Translations under genes and position numbers: made by a program
Assembly (NCBI GenBank): GCA_947474435.1
Contig: CANJII010000006.1
Location: forward strand, 1-64,000
Source: Chitinophagaceae bacterium
Lineage (GTDB): Bacteria; Bacteroidota; Bacteroidia; Chitinophagales; UBA10324
Length of the DNA stretch: 64,000 nt
Direction: 5' to 3'
Notes under the pieces: generated by a model
What the model was told of the DNA's origin: nothing
Seen by the model: only the letters and a program-made list of their open reading frames with translations
Databases searched by the model: none
Part shown: positions 42,098 to 50,785 of the stretch, in pieces
Position numbering within the stretch: the first letter of the stretch is position 1
Layout: every line of letters begins with the position of its first letter

Positions 42098-45052
42098 TTA
42101 TTTATTCCCTAAAAAATCTGACCAGTCACTCCATCCAGTTTCCTTATACACATTTGAGGGATTGCTAGGCAAATTGGCCGGTCGCAATTTAGATTTTGAA
42201 TATTGCTGCCATTCCCTTGTTGATTTGAACTTTAAATTTCGAACAAAATTTCTTGCAACTTCAAAACTTAAAAAGCTAATTTTTTGATTAGCAATTTTAT
42301 GATTTCCAAGCCAATCACCATAGCTTTTCCAACCTGAATTTTTATAGGTTCTGTTTGGATTTGTTGGAATATCAAATGGTAGTTTAGGCAAGTTGGGGAA
42401 TTCTCCTTTCAAATATTTTTTCCAATCTATTTGTGATTTAATATTCAATAAATGGATAAATTTTTTTGCTTCATCATATGGTTTAAAAATTCTATCCTTA
42501 GTTGCAATACAATTTTTCCCAAGAAAATCTCCCCATCCCTTCCATTCCTTTCCATATATAATTGGAGCTTTTGGAATATCTGTTGGAAAATTTTTTGATT
42601 TCGATAATGTTTCCCATTCTTCTCGTGATTTTAAATTTAATTGAGCAGCAAAAAATTTTGCTTCTTCATAATTTCGATACTTCCGTTTTTGTGCAGCTAT
42701 TGAATTTGTTCCCAACCATACACCTAAATTTTCCCACCCTTTATTTTCATAAACGCTATTTGGATTAGAAGGAATATCAATTGGCTTCATTCCAGATTTA
42801 ATATACTTTTTCCATTCTCTCTGCGATTTTAAATTTAGAGATTGAACAAATTTTAACGCTTCAGAATAATTCCTATATTGCTTTAGTGTAGGTGCGATAT
42901 TTCCAGTACCTAAAAAATCGCCCCATCCTTTCCAATCTTTACTATAAACTAATTCAACTTTTCGCGGCAAATCATGAGGCTTAATATCCTTTTTAATATA
43001 AAGGCGCCATTCAGGGTTTTCTGACTTTAATTTTAGATGTCTTACATAATTTCTTGCCTCCTCAAAAGGCATCCAACTTAATTTTGCTAATCTGTCCCAG
43101 GCTTTTAATTCAATAGAATAAATTAATTCATCCTCATTTATTTTTTCGGCAATTAATTCATCAATTTTAAATTGAATAAAAGATTCTTTTTTGCTTGATG
43201 TTTTATACTTGCTTATGTCTCTAAAAAATTCAACGATTCGTTCGTCGTTTGATGCTAATGCCCTGAGAGTTGTCAATACTTCTTTGAATTCATCGCTTTC
43301 AATTATTTCCTCTGTATTATTTGATGTAGTAAACACGGGTAGAATGACATATCCGAATTCTTTACCTTCCTTTTTTCTTAATGCTCTGCCAACTGCCTGA
43401 ACGATATCAATAGTGCTTTTCCTCGGGTCGGCAAATAATACACAATCAATATTTGGGACATCAATACCTTCAGTTAGACATTTTGCATTTGTAATAATTC
43501 CCTTTTCAGTTGCTGCAAATTCATCTACTATTCTACCTCTTACAGAAGTAGGCATTGCTCCTGAAACATGAAATGATTTTACCGAAGAAAAATTCGGATA
43601 AGCCGAACTGAATACAGATTGACTTTGCTCAAATGCTTCAGCTTTTTTTATGCTTGAATGAAAAGTAACCGCATGATGAATCGGATATTCCATCATTGCT
43701 TTCCGAACAGCAATTAATGAAGCAAGTGTTCGCGCTTCAGTTTCTTTATCCCATTCCTTGCCAGTTGGTTTTACAAAAGTATTTTGCTCAATTATTTTTT
43801 TTACTTCAACATTGGAAATAAAAAGTGTAATAATTTTGTAGTCAGATAAGATTCCAATTTCTATAGCTTCTTTAAATGATAACTGGCTAAATGTTTCGCC
43901 ATAAACATTTATATCATCCATACTTAAAACGGTATCGGAAGAACCTGCATATCTCCTTTCAGTTGCAGTCATAAAAATTCGTTTTGAAATTTTTATGTTT
44001 TTGTCAAATAATAAATGGCTGAATAATTTATCCTGTTCGCCAACCGTTTTATGAGCTTCGTCAAAAATTGCCAAATCAAATTCATGATTAGAAATTTTGC
44101 ATGCTTCAGAAATTGCTTTACCTGATTGGTAAGTTGTAAAAACAATTGTTTTGTCTTTTGAATTGTGTTTTAACCAATCAGCAATAAAAGTTTTATCAGT
44201 CACGCATGGGACCCCAATTTCATTTGTATGAATTACTACATCATCGTTTTTGCCAATGCCTTCATCGCTACAAACACATAACCATGAAACCGTATCTTTA
44301 GTAGCAACAGATTCTCTTAAATAAACTTCGAGGGTTTGTTTTACCAATGAAAGACTTGGTACCGCAACAATTATGCTTTTAGATTTTAGTTCTTTGGTAA
44401 TCCAATAGCCAGTTAAACTTTTTCCGGCACCACATGGAAAAACCAATTTTCCCCTTGAATGCTTCTCCTTTACAAAATATTCTTTTGCTTCATTTAATGC
44501 TTTTGCCTGATGAGGTTTTGGTTTGTATGCAGTTATTTTTTTCTCTTTTCCAGAAAGTAAATTTCGTAACCAATCGAAAAATTCTTTGTCCAGTTTCCTC
44601 CATTGGTCTGAATTACAGAAACCGATATTGTTTTTGCCTTGATAAATTTTTGCATAATCATCAACAGTAGTACAGACTAAACAATAAGTTATGTTTTCAG
44701 CTATACCATTGCTTAATGAAATGAAAGTTGAAATAGCTCTGTGAGATAACCGCTGCTCTTCTTCCTGAAGGTACTTACATTGGATCGCCCAGAATGTTCC
44801 ATCAAATGTTTCAGCAATAAGGTCTATTCCTAGGTCATTTGATGGGAGGTTTAATTTTTTTAATATGGATGGGGAAACTTCATTTTGTAACCAAACATTT
44901 TTTAGTTTGGTTTTATATTTCGGATTATATTTTAAATAATATTTCGTTAACTCTTCAAAAGCTTTTCCTTTTTCAAGTCTGGTTTTGCTTTCAAGTACAT
45001 TTTTAAAATCGCCCCAAGAATTAATTGAAGAAATGAATGATTGAAAATTCAT
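42098..45052 (-). CDS. Mrr-like nuclease / SF2 helicase with five C-terminal integrase-type repeats
   Basis: 984 aa. Residues 1-165: a PD-(D/E)xK restriction-endonuclease-like domain with E33/E34, D77 (GIDLIAE) and Q91-C-K93 (AIQCKYL). Residues 170-565: a DEAD/DEAH SF2 helicase with a PHQAKAL Q-like motif, Walker A FPCGAGKS (205-212), DEAH (331-334), MTATER (361-366), motif V GIDVPNIDCVLFADP (529-543) and motif VI QAVGRALR (552-559). This is the layout of type III/ISP-like restriction and stand-alone defence helicases. Residues 661-984: five repeats of about 64 aa (EARNFVRxLxLKSxxEWxxY...PxDIPxNPxxVYxxxGWxxWGDWLG), resembling the phage-integrase repeat unit. No methyltransferase gene is adjacent. 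Probably acts on DNA; defence role inferred. Confidence 0.85.
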   Translation of the reverse strand: MNFQSFISSINSWGDFKNVLESKTRLEKGKAFEELTKYYLKYNPKYKTKLKNVWLQNEVSPSILKKLNLPSNDLGIDLIAETFDGTFWAIQCKYLQEEEQRLSHRAISTFISLSNGIAENITYCLVCTTVDDYAKIYQGKNNIGFCNSDQWRKLDKEFFDWLRNLLSGKEKKITAYKPKPHQAKALNEAKEYFVKEKHSRGKLVFPCGAGKSLTGYWITKELKSKSIIVAVPSLSLVKQTLEVYLRESVATKDTVSWLCVCSDEGIGKNDDVVIHTNEIGVPCVTDKTFIADWLKHNSKDKTIVFTTYQSGKAISEACKISNHEFDLAIFDEAHKTVGEQDKLFSHLLFDKNIKISKRIFMTATERRYAGSSDTVLSMDDINVYGETFSQLSFKEAIEIGILSDYKIITLFISNVEVKKIIEQNTFVKPTGKEWDKETEARTLASLIAVRKAMMEYPIHHAVTFHSSIKKAEAFEQSQSVFSSAYPNFSSVKSFHVSGAMPTSVRGRIVDEFAATEKGIITNAKCLTEGIDVPNIDCVLFADPRKSTIDIVQAVGRALRKKEGKEFGYVILPVFTTSNNTEEIIESDEFKEVLTTLRALASNDERIVEFFRDISKYKTSSKKESFIQFKIDELIAEKINEDELIYSIELKAWDRLAKLSWMPFEEARNYVRHLKLKSENPEWRLYIKKDIKPHDLPRKVELVYSKDWKGWGDFLGTGNIAPTLKQYRNYSEALKFVQSLNLKSQREWKKYIKSGMKPIDIPSNPNSVYENKGWENLGVWLGTNSIAAQKRKYRNYEEAKFFAAQLNLKSREEWETLSKSKNFPTDIPKAPIIYGKEWKGWGDFLGKNCIATKDRIFKPYDEAKKFIHLLNIKSQIDWKKYLKGEFPNLPKLPFDIPTNPNRTYKNSGWKSYGDWLGNHKIANQKISFLSFEVARNFVRNLKFKSTREWQQYSKSKLRPANLPSNPSNVYKETGWSDWSDFLGNK
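42101..43072 (-). repeat. Five tandem protein repeats at the helicase C-terminus
   Basis: Units at residues about 661-722, 726-790, 792-855, 857-925 and 927-984, each with EARxFV, LxLKSxxEW, a PxDIP turn and a Trp-rich GWxxWGDFLG end. DNA identity between units is low, so the array is old. Confidence 0.85.
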
Positions 45053-45096
45053 AAAGAATCAAATTCATTATTGATGACACAAAATAAAAAAATTTA

Positions 45097-45765
45097 TCAA
45101 TCCATCGCCCGATTCAGAAACTGAATGAAAAGCGACAACTCTGTGAAAACAGAAACAGATTTTTTCAGAAACGAAGGTGAGAGAACTGCTTTATCATCTA
45201 ACTCGCAACCGTATAAAAAACTCTTGTGTTTCAGAATTTCAATTGCAGGATTACTTGCATCATAATCCTTCGGAATGGTTTTCATTTTCTCGCCATCCAG
45301 TTCACCGAAAGTTTTTTTGAAACTCTTTGCTTCCGTTATCTTTTTAAAATCTTTCAGGTTGTAATCAATTTCCTGGCGAACTTTTTTCAGTTCAGGTGCT
45401 TCGGGCATCCAAACTCCACCACCCATAAAATTTTTCCCTCCCGGTTCAATGTGCAAGTAGTAGCCCGCATATTTTCCTTTTCGTCCTTCGCGACCGAATG
45501 CTGCTGCAATATGAATCTTGTACGGAGTTTTATCTTTTCCAAAACGCACATCACGATAAATGCGGAACACACAATCCTTCGCTTTTAAATCAACACCAGT
45601 TTGCGAGTCAACTTTTTTCATTGCCACCAGTAATTCATCAATGAACTCGGTGAACTGAATTCTTATCTCATCAAACACCGGTTTGTGTTTATCGAACCAC
45701 GGTTTGTTGTTGTTCTTTTTTAATTGCGAAAGAAAAGAGAGTGTTTTTGGATGAAGAGATTTCAT
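45097..45765 (-). CDS. DUF2461 family protein
   Basis: A 222-residue cytosolic protein with the family features NNNKPWFDKHKPVFDEIR near the N-terminus, FRIYRDVRFGKDKTPYKIHIAAAFGREGRK (in part) in the middle, GYYLHIEPGGKNFMGGGVWMP, and a C-terminal ILKHKSFLYGCELDD. The family (TIGR02453-like) is widespread in bacteria and fungi with no established function. It is the first ordinary gene on the upstream side of the helicase/HEPN cassette (44 bases away, same strand). Confidence 0.92.
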   Translation of the reverse strand: MKSLHPKTLSFLSQLKKNNNKPWFDKHKPVFDEIRIQFTEFIDELLVAMKKVDSQTGVDLKAKDCVFRIYRDVRFGKDKTPYKIHIAAAFGREGRKGKYAGYYLHIEPGGKNFMGGGVWMPEAPELKKVRQEIDYNLKDFKKITEAKSFKKTFGELDGEKMKTIPKDYDASNPAIEILKHKSFLYGCELDDKAVLSPSFLKKSVSVFTELSLFIQFLNRAMD

Positions 45766-45770
45766 TTTTT

Positions 45771-45852
45771 GAAATTAAAAATTGGAGATTAGAGATTAAA
45801 AATTTGAATACGCAAAATAATTTTCAATTCTTCAATTTTCAATCTTTGAATT
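45771..45852. repeat. Intergenic word-repeat element with inverted arms
   Basis: Left words GATTAGAGATTAAAAATTTGAA-like (TTGGAGATTAGAGATTAAAA) are answered by inverted copies TTCAATTCTTCAATTTTCAATC at the right (quoted in part). It separates DUF2461 from the methyltransferase gene. Confidence 0.55.
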
Positions 45853-46574
45853 CAAAGCTCGCCTTCTGCGGCGCAAGTCACACCGAACAATTTATTCATT
45901 CTGCTGAAATTCATTTCGAACGAATTGTATGCACGAAGAACAGAGTTCACAATCGGGTGCGATGGTTTCATGTTGCTTTGCGTTTCCTTGCTTTTTTTAT
46001 TCAGCTTGCGTATGCTCCACACGATTGGAAATATTCCTGCAAAGAGATAGAAAATTTTATACTTCGAAAGTTTTGCATTCGTCAATAAAGCATTTAAAGT
46101 TTTAGAAGTATATCGGCGATAGTGACCGAGATATACATCGTGCCCACTCCACAAATCCATGAAGGCAGGAACAGTAATAAAGAAATGATTTTTGCCTTTG
46201 CATCGTTTTTTAATTTCATTCAGTATTGCCAAATCATCTTCAATGTGTTCGAGCACATCCATCATCACAACAACCGCGTGTTCAATAACAGGTGGGAGGT
46301 TGATGGTTTTCTCTACTTGTTGTCCAATGGTTTCTTTCACTTCAGCTTCGGTGTAATTAATATCAACAAGCCATACTTTATCAATCATCTCCGGCATCAG
46401 CTTTAATAATTCATACATAAAAAATCCGGAGCCGGAACCCACATCAACCAAAACAACTTTTCTTTTTTGCTCGCGAAATATCTTTTTCACAAACCGAACC
46501 AGCGGCCATTTCTTCGATTGATAATACCAATGCGTATTCGGATTAACTCCTGATTCAAGTTCTTTTAAATCCAT
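45852..46574 (-). CDS. Class I SAM-dependent methyltransferase
   Basis: Motif I is LVDVGSGSGF (42-51) and motif II is near VWLVDINYTEAEVKE. The post-I region VVMMDVLEHIEDDLAILNEIKKR (in part) is typical of ubiquinone/menaquinone-type and glycan-associated class I methyltransferases, as is GHDVYLGHYRRYTSKTL, where an active-site His-Tyr pair is expected. C-terminal hydrophobic IFYLFAGIFPIVWSI suggests membrane association. It begins two bases after the stop of the GT2 fusion gene, so it likely modifies a product of that glycosyltransferase (inference). Confidence 0.88.
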   Translation of the reverse strand: MDLKELESGVNPNTHWYYQSKKWPLVRFVKKIFREQKRKVVLVDVGSGSGFFMYELLKLMPEMIDKVWLVDINYTEAEVKETIGQQVEKTINLPPVIEHAVVVMMDVLEHIEDDLAILNEIKKRCKGKNHFFITVPAFMDLWSGHDVYLGHYRRYTSKTLNALLTNAKLSKYKIFYLFAGIFPIVWSIRKLNKKSKETQSNMKPSHPIVNSVLRAYNSFEMNFSRMNKLFGVTCAAEGEL

Positions 46575-46576
46575 AA

Positions 46577-49426
46577 TTATTGTTGCTGTTGTTCCTGCAA
46601 TTGTTGTTTTATCTCTTGAGCTTTATTCATATAACTCTGTGCAGTTGATTTATCTCCCTTCTGCTGATAGAGCTGACTGAGCAGTTGATACGCCTGAAAA
46701 TTTGTTGGTCGCATTTCAACAGCCTTTAACAAATTGAATTCAGCATTGCTCAAATCACCGGTGTATGCATAGCAAACTCCAAGCATCATGTATGCCTGAT
46801 CATCATCGGGAATCAGTGTTAAATATTTTTGAGCATAAGTCAGTGCCTCATTTGTTTTTTTTAGATTGAGTTTTATCTGAATCATCCAACCTGTTACTTC
46901 TTCGTTTTGCGGATTATACTTTAATGCATCTTCAAAAAAAAATTCTGCTTTTGCTAAACTATCGCGCTGCATTTCTCGGTAACCATATAAGTCAGATTTG
47001 TTTTTTCGCTCAATCACACACGAGAGAGGAACACCATCGGCTTCGTTTTTATAAATTGCTTTATCAGATGGCCAGGTACCAGCGATTAACATACCGGGTT
47101 CAACATTGCGCGAATAATATATCCCATAATCCCAATCGCGAGCGGTTCTTGTTTTCGGACTGCCGGCTGCATTCCACTTTGTGTAGACAATAGTTACTTT
47201 ATCAGTGTCATTTCTGAAATACCAGTTGATGGGGTCAGCTGCATTAGTGGCCAATAATATTTTTTTCTCCTTCGTGGCATTTTTAAAAATCTCAGATTGC
47301 TTAAACCAATCTGCTGTTTTGCGCACACTGTTCATGTAATAATCAGTTTCGAATTTTTCATAAGCTCCTTTTATGCCTCCGATTAGTTCATTGAAGTAAA
47401 CATATTCGTTTGGGTGATTTGTAAATGCAAACCGAAGTGGAAATGCAATACCTATGACAAATGCAACGGCAGCGATGTAAGAAATTATTTTTTGATTTAT
47501 TCCTGTTATCAGGTAACTCCATGTTAAAGATGCAAGCACAGCAATCAACGGAATCATAAATAGAAATTGCCGCAATCCATCATACAACGGAGATTGATTA
47601 TAGGCAGCATAAGCCCATGGAAATAATGTTGCAAAGATTATTAGTAGTGTAACAGTTGATGAAAATTTATTTCGTGCAAAATACCAGAGAGCTAATTGAG
47701 CAAGTGCGGCAATCAGCACCACAAGCGGAGTTGTGATCTCTAACCATTTCGGAATGTAGTACCACGGAATTTCTTTTGAAGTAATTACTTTTCCTTCAAA
47801 CAACATTCCGATACCCATAGCAAAATTGGTTTGCTCTTTCAGCGCAATAAACGGATTGCTCATTGGCCCTACTAATCCATAAGGCCAGAATAATAAACCA
47901 CCAAAGTATCCTGCAATTGCAATGAAAATTAATCGCTTTAATAAATATGTAATTGAGCTTGTTTTGTTGATCAGCTTTCTTTTTTCAGAGTTAAGAATGT
48001 AGGTGCCAAAAACAAACACGAACAACATTCCAATCAATAACAAACCACCTACCCGAATATTAATAGCAAGCGCAATGCTAACGGCACTCATTACCCATGT
48101 TCGTGTGCTTGGTCGAGGAAGTTCCGAAACCAGTTTCACTAAAAAATAAATAGTCAAAATGTAAGTAAGTGCGAATGGAATATCCTTCGGGTTGTTCATG
48201 CTCTGACCGAAAAACTGCGGCCACGATGCAAGTAAAACGATGGCGAGAGATCCGGTGAGCCAGTTACCTAATCTTCGTGCAAGCAATCCGGTAAATAATA
48301 TTGCGAAAAATCCTGCGATTGCATTTATAAGGTGGCGCATATCGTATTCATCCAAACCACCGATGTAGCGATTTGCAGCAGCAGATATCATACTAAACAA
48401 ACCACCATATAGGTATAAATTTTCTTTATTGCCGACTTTCAAATTTAAGCACGAAGTATCTTTTCCGAATGAAGTATAAAAATTCAAAACCTTCTCGCCA
48501 TAAACTTTCTGATCTAAATCGTCACCGGTAATTCCATAATGAAAACTTACTGTGGTCATTAGAAAAAATAAAAATATACATAGCGTTGCAAACAGAAAAC
48601 GAAAGAGTGGTTGATTTTTTTTATTGAGTTCTGCATTTTTCATTTCAGAAAATGGTACAACGAAAAACCAATTGAATTTTATTCTTAGTGACAGCCACAT
48701 CACCTGCAAAAACATTTTTATACCATCATCACCAACAGAAATTTTGCTGCCTTCCATTGCTTTCCAGGTAACAGGCATTTCAATAATTTTTACTCCATCA
48801 AGATATGCGTGATACAATAACTCAACATCATGAGCCCAACCTGAAGTCGAAAGTTTACTGAATAAGTTTTTTGCTACAGCAGTTGGATATAACTTGAATC
48901 CGCATTGTGTATCGTGACTTTTCAGAGGCGTAAAAAACCGAACACTTAAATTAAAAATTTTACCAATAAAGTTGCGCGATTTGCGTTCAGTGACTTTGGA
49001 AGTTTTTAATTCGCGAGAGCCTATTAATATTTCATTGGAAGAAAGTTTGTGAGTGGCTAACCAATTGTTGATTTCGGTTGGTCGTGTACTCATATCAGCA
49101 TCCAGAGTTAGAATATGAGAACCTGTCGCCTTCATCACACCCTCTTTCAACGCAAAGCCTTTACCTTGGTTTTTTCCAGGTTTAACTAATGTGAATTTTC
49201 CTTGTACTGAAAGTTCCTTATATAAATCACTCTGTTCAATCAACGATGAAGTATCATCCTCGCTTCCATCATCAACAATAATTATTTCAAAATCTTTTTT
49301 CCAGTTCCGTGAAAAATCACGCAAGCCTTCAAGCATTTGCGCCACTCTCGCCGATTCATTGTAACACGGAATGACCAATGATATTTTTTGAAGCGGAGTG
49401 AAAGTTATTGTTTTTATTTCAGCCAT
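46577..49426 (-). CDS. Fusion: GT2 glycosyltransferase, GT-C (ArnT/PMT-like) membrane enzyme, TPR domain
   Basis: 949 aa in three parts. Residues 10-260: a dolichol-phosphate-sugar-synthase-like GT2 domain (SLVIPCYNESARV, VDDGS 51-55, catalytic DAD 109-111, QGKGFALKEGV, GSRELKTSKV). Residues 272-740: a polytopic GT-C domain with about 10-12 hydrophobic segments and the acidic GITGDDLD loop after the first one, as in PMT/ArnT enzymes. Residues about 810-949: three or more TPR units (AEFFFEDALKYNPQN, AYMMLGVCYAYTGDLSNAE, AYQLLSQLYQQKGDKSTAQ) ending in a Gln-rich tail. The GT2 half may make the lipid-linked sugar and the GT-C half transfer it across the membrane (inference). CAAATGTA lies at 49451-49458. 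Confidence 0.88.
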   Translation of the reverse strand: MAEIKTITFTPLQKISLVIPCYNESARVAQMLEGLRDFSRNWKKDFEIIIVDDGSEDDTSSLIEQSDLYKELSVQGKFTLVKPGKNQGKGFALKEGVMKATGSHILTLDADMSTRPTEINNWLATHKLSSNEILIGSRELKTSKVTERKSRNFIGKIFNLSVRFFTPLKSHDTQCGFKLYPTAVAKNLFSKLSTSGWAHDVELLYHAYLDGVKIIEMPVTWKAMEGSKISVGDDGIKMFLQVMWLSLRIKFNWFFVVPFSEMKNAELNKKNQPLFRFLFATLCIFLFFLMTTVSFHYGITGDDLDQKVYGEKVLNFYTSFGKDTSCLNLKVGNKENLYLYGGLFSMISAAANRYIGGLDEYDMRHLINAIAGFFAILFTGLLARRLGNWLTGSLAIVLLASWPQFFGQSMNNPKDIPFALTYILTIYFLVKLVSELPRPSTRTWVMSAVSIALAINIRVGGLLLIGMLFVFVFGTYILNSEKRKLINKTSSITYLLKRLIFIAIAGYFGGLLFWPYGLVGPMSNPFIALKEQTNFAMGIGMLFEGKVITSKEIPWYYIPKWLEITTPLVVLIAALAQLALWYFARNKFSSTVTLLIIFATLFPWAYAAYNQSPLYDGLRQFLFMIPLIAVLASLTWSYLITGINQKIISYIAAVAFVIGIAFPLRFAFTNHPNEYVYFNELIGGIKGAYEKFETDYYMNSVRKTADWFKQSEIFKNATKEKKILLATNAADPINWYFRNDTDKVTIVYTKWNAAGSPKTRTARDWDYGIYYSRNVEPGMLIAGTWPSDKAIYKNEADGVPLSCVIERKNKSDLYGYREMQRDSLAKAEFFFEDALKYNPQNEEVTGWMIQIKLNLKKTNEALTYAQKYLTLIPDDDQAYMMLGVCYAYTGDLSNAEFNLLKAVEMRPTNFQAYQLLSQLYQQKGDKSTAQSYMNKAQEIKQQLQEQQQQ

Positions 49427-49624
49427 TTAAAGTTCCTTGTCGGGTGCGAACAAATGTAACTTTTGATTTTAAGAATTGAATAATTCAATTAGTGATAAAT
49501 ATATAGATCGAACACCGAATAGCCCTTGCCGATGCTTCCGGGGATTTATGATTTAAGATAAGACTGAAGGAATATCAACAATCGATTAACTACTGGTGAA
49601 TTCAGAAAAAAAATATACCCGAAA

Positions 49625-50164
49625 CTATTTTCTGTAGTTCACACAAACCATATTAAACATCTTATCGTGAAAGGTCATTTTTTTATCGTTGAATAAAACG
49701 AATATGCAACTGGCAATTGCAGGAATGACTAAGAGCATAATAAATACCAGGTAAACCCATGCACGCGCAGCGCAAGTCAGGAATCGGGGGTTTTTATGTT
49801 CATCATCATCATTCACCATTTTAATTCCGATTATTCTTTTTCCAATTGTACCACCTGTGCTTTCCATCAATGGCGAATAAAGTGTAACCCACAACATAAT
49901 TCCGAATGCAGGAAGCGCTTGTTTCAATCCATCAATAATATATGCAGCGTCTTCAGGAGTATTTTGTCTGATGAAATTAAAAGCAAGATAACCGGTGCCA
50001 ATTGCTAATGCTGAAACAATTGCCATATCAACCAACCGAGCAATTGTTCGTTGAAAAAAAGAAGCATACTTCATTGGTTTCAATTCCTGTTCAGCTTCTT
50101 TCATAATTTTTGTAAGGAGTTTATCAATGGGATCCGGTTGAGTTGATGGTGTAAGCATAAACAA
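49625..50164 (-). CDS. RDD family membrane protein
   Basis: A soluble N-terminal helix (about 10-35) is followed by an RDD core: FFQRTIARLVDMAIVSALAIGTGY (in part) with R and D in the first membrane segment, TGGTIGKRIIGIKMV between segments 2 and 3, and a last segment around WVYLVFIMLLVIPAIASCIFVLF. Ends with the typical FHDKM. The family is of unknown or transport-related function. MLTPS (two codons in) is an alternative start. Same strand as the YfcE-like gene, 89 bases downstream of it. The 198 bases to the next gene (49427-49624) show only a promoter core. Confidence 0.87.
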   Translation of the reverse strand: MFMLTPSTQPDPIDKLLTKIMKEAEQELKPMKYASFFQRTIARLVDMAIVSALAIGTGYLAFNFIRQNTPEDAAYIIDGLKQALPAFGIMLWVTLYSPLMESTGGTIGKRIIGIKMVNDDDEHKNPRFLTCAARAWVYLVFIMLLVIPAIASCIFVLFNDKKMTFHDKMFNMVCVNYRK

Positions 50165-50253
50165 AAAATCGGTAGTGAATTTTATCAGAGCAAAATAACA
50201 TCACCATTCAAATTAATATTCCGGATGATTGAAATTTATTTTCATAAATAAAA

Positions 50254-50760
50254 TCACAGATCAATTGCACCTCGTTTTCCAAGTTCAATCACTTCTAAAT
50301 TTTTTATTATTCCTTTTTCAACTTGAAAACGAACGATGGTACGCATGATGTGAAATCCGCTTTTACCTGCAGCGCCGGGATTGATGTGCAGCAGATTTAA
50401 TTTTTTATCGGGCATCACTTTTAATATATGTGAGTGGCCGCAAATGAACAAACCGGGAGGATTGTTTTGAATTTCATTTCTGATTTTCCAATCATAATTG
50501 CCGGGATAACCTCCAATGTGTGTCATCCATATATTCAAACCTTCAATACTGAATTTATTGTGCTCGGGATACTTGGTTCTGATTTTTTGTCCGTCAATGT
50601 TTCCATAAACTCCACGAACAAAAAAATGTTTTTCCAGTTCTTCATTCACATCCGCACCAAAATCACCGGCGTGCCAAACTTCATCACATTCTTTAAAATG
50701 CGATATGATTTTATCATCAATGAAACCATGTGTATCAGAAAGCAATCCGATTTTTTTCAT
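50254..50760 (-). CDS. YfcE/MJ0936-type metallophosphoesterase
   Basis: A calcineurin-like phosphodiesterase: D9 and H11 (LLSDTHG), D33 (HAGDFG), N54 (VYGNID), H in MTHIGG, GHSH in LFICGHSHI, and the C-terminal INPGAAG strand. 168 aa, normal. Hydrolyses phosphodiesters in vitro in characterised relatives; natural substrate unknown. It lies 25 bases downstream of the ABC transporter gene. Confidence 0.92.
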   Translation of the reverse strand: MKKIGLLSDTHGFIDDKIISHFKECDEVWHAGDFGADVNEELEKHFFVRGVYGNIDGQKIRTKYPEHNKFSIEGLNIWMTHIGGYPGNYDWKIRNEIQNNPPGLFICGHSHILKVMPDKKLNLLHINPGAAGKSGFHIMRTIVRFQVEKGIIKNLEVIELGKRGAIDL

Positions 50761-50785
50761 TGGAGAATTGAATCAAAAAAAATAA

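Noticed and set aside
41441-45052. Type III restriction-modification locus
   Set aside because: A helicase and nuclease are present, but there is no methyltransferase (Mod) gene on either side, and the C-terminal repeats do not fit a Res subunit.
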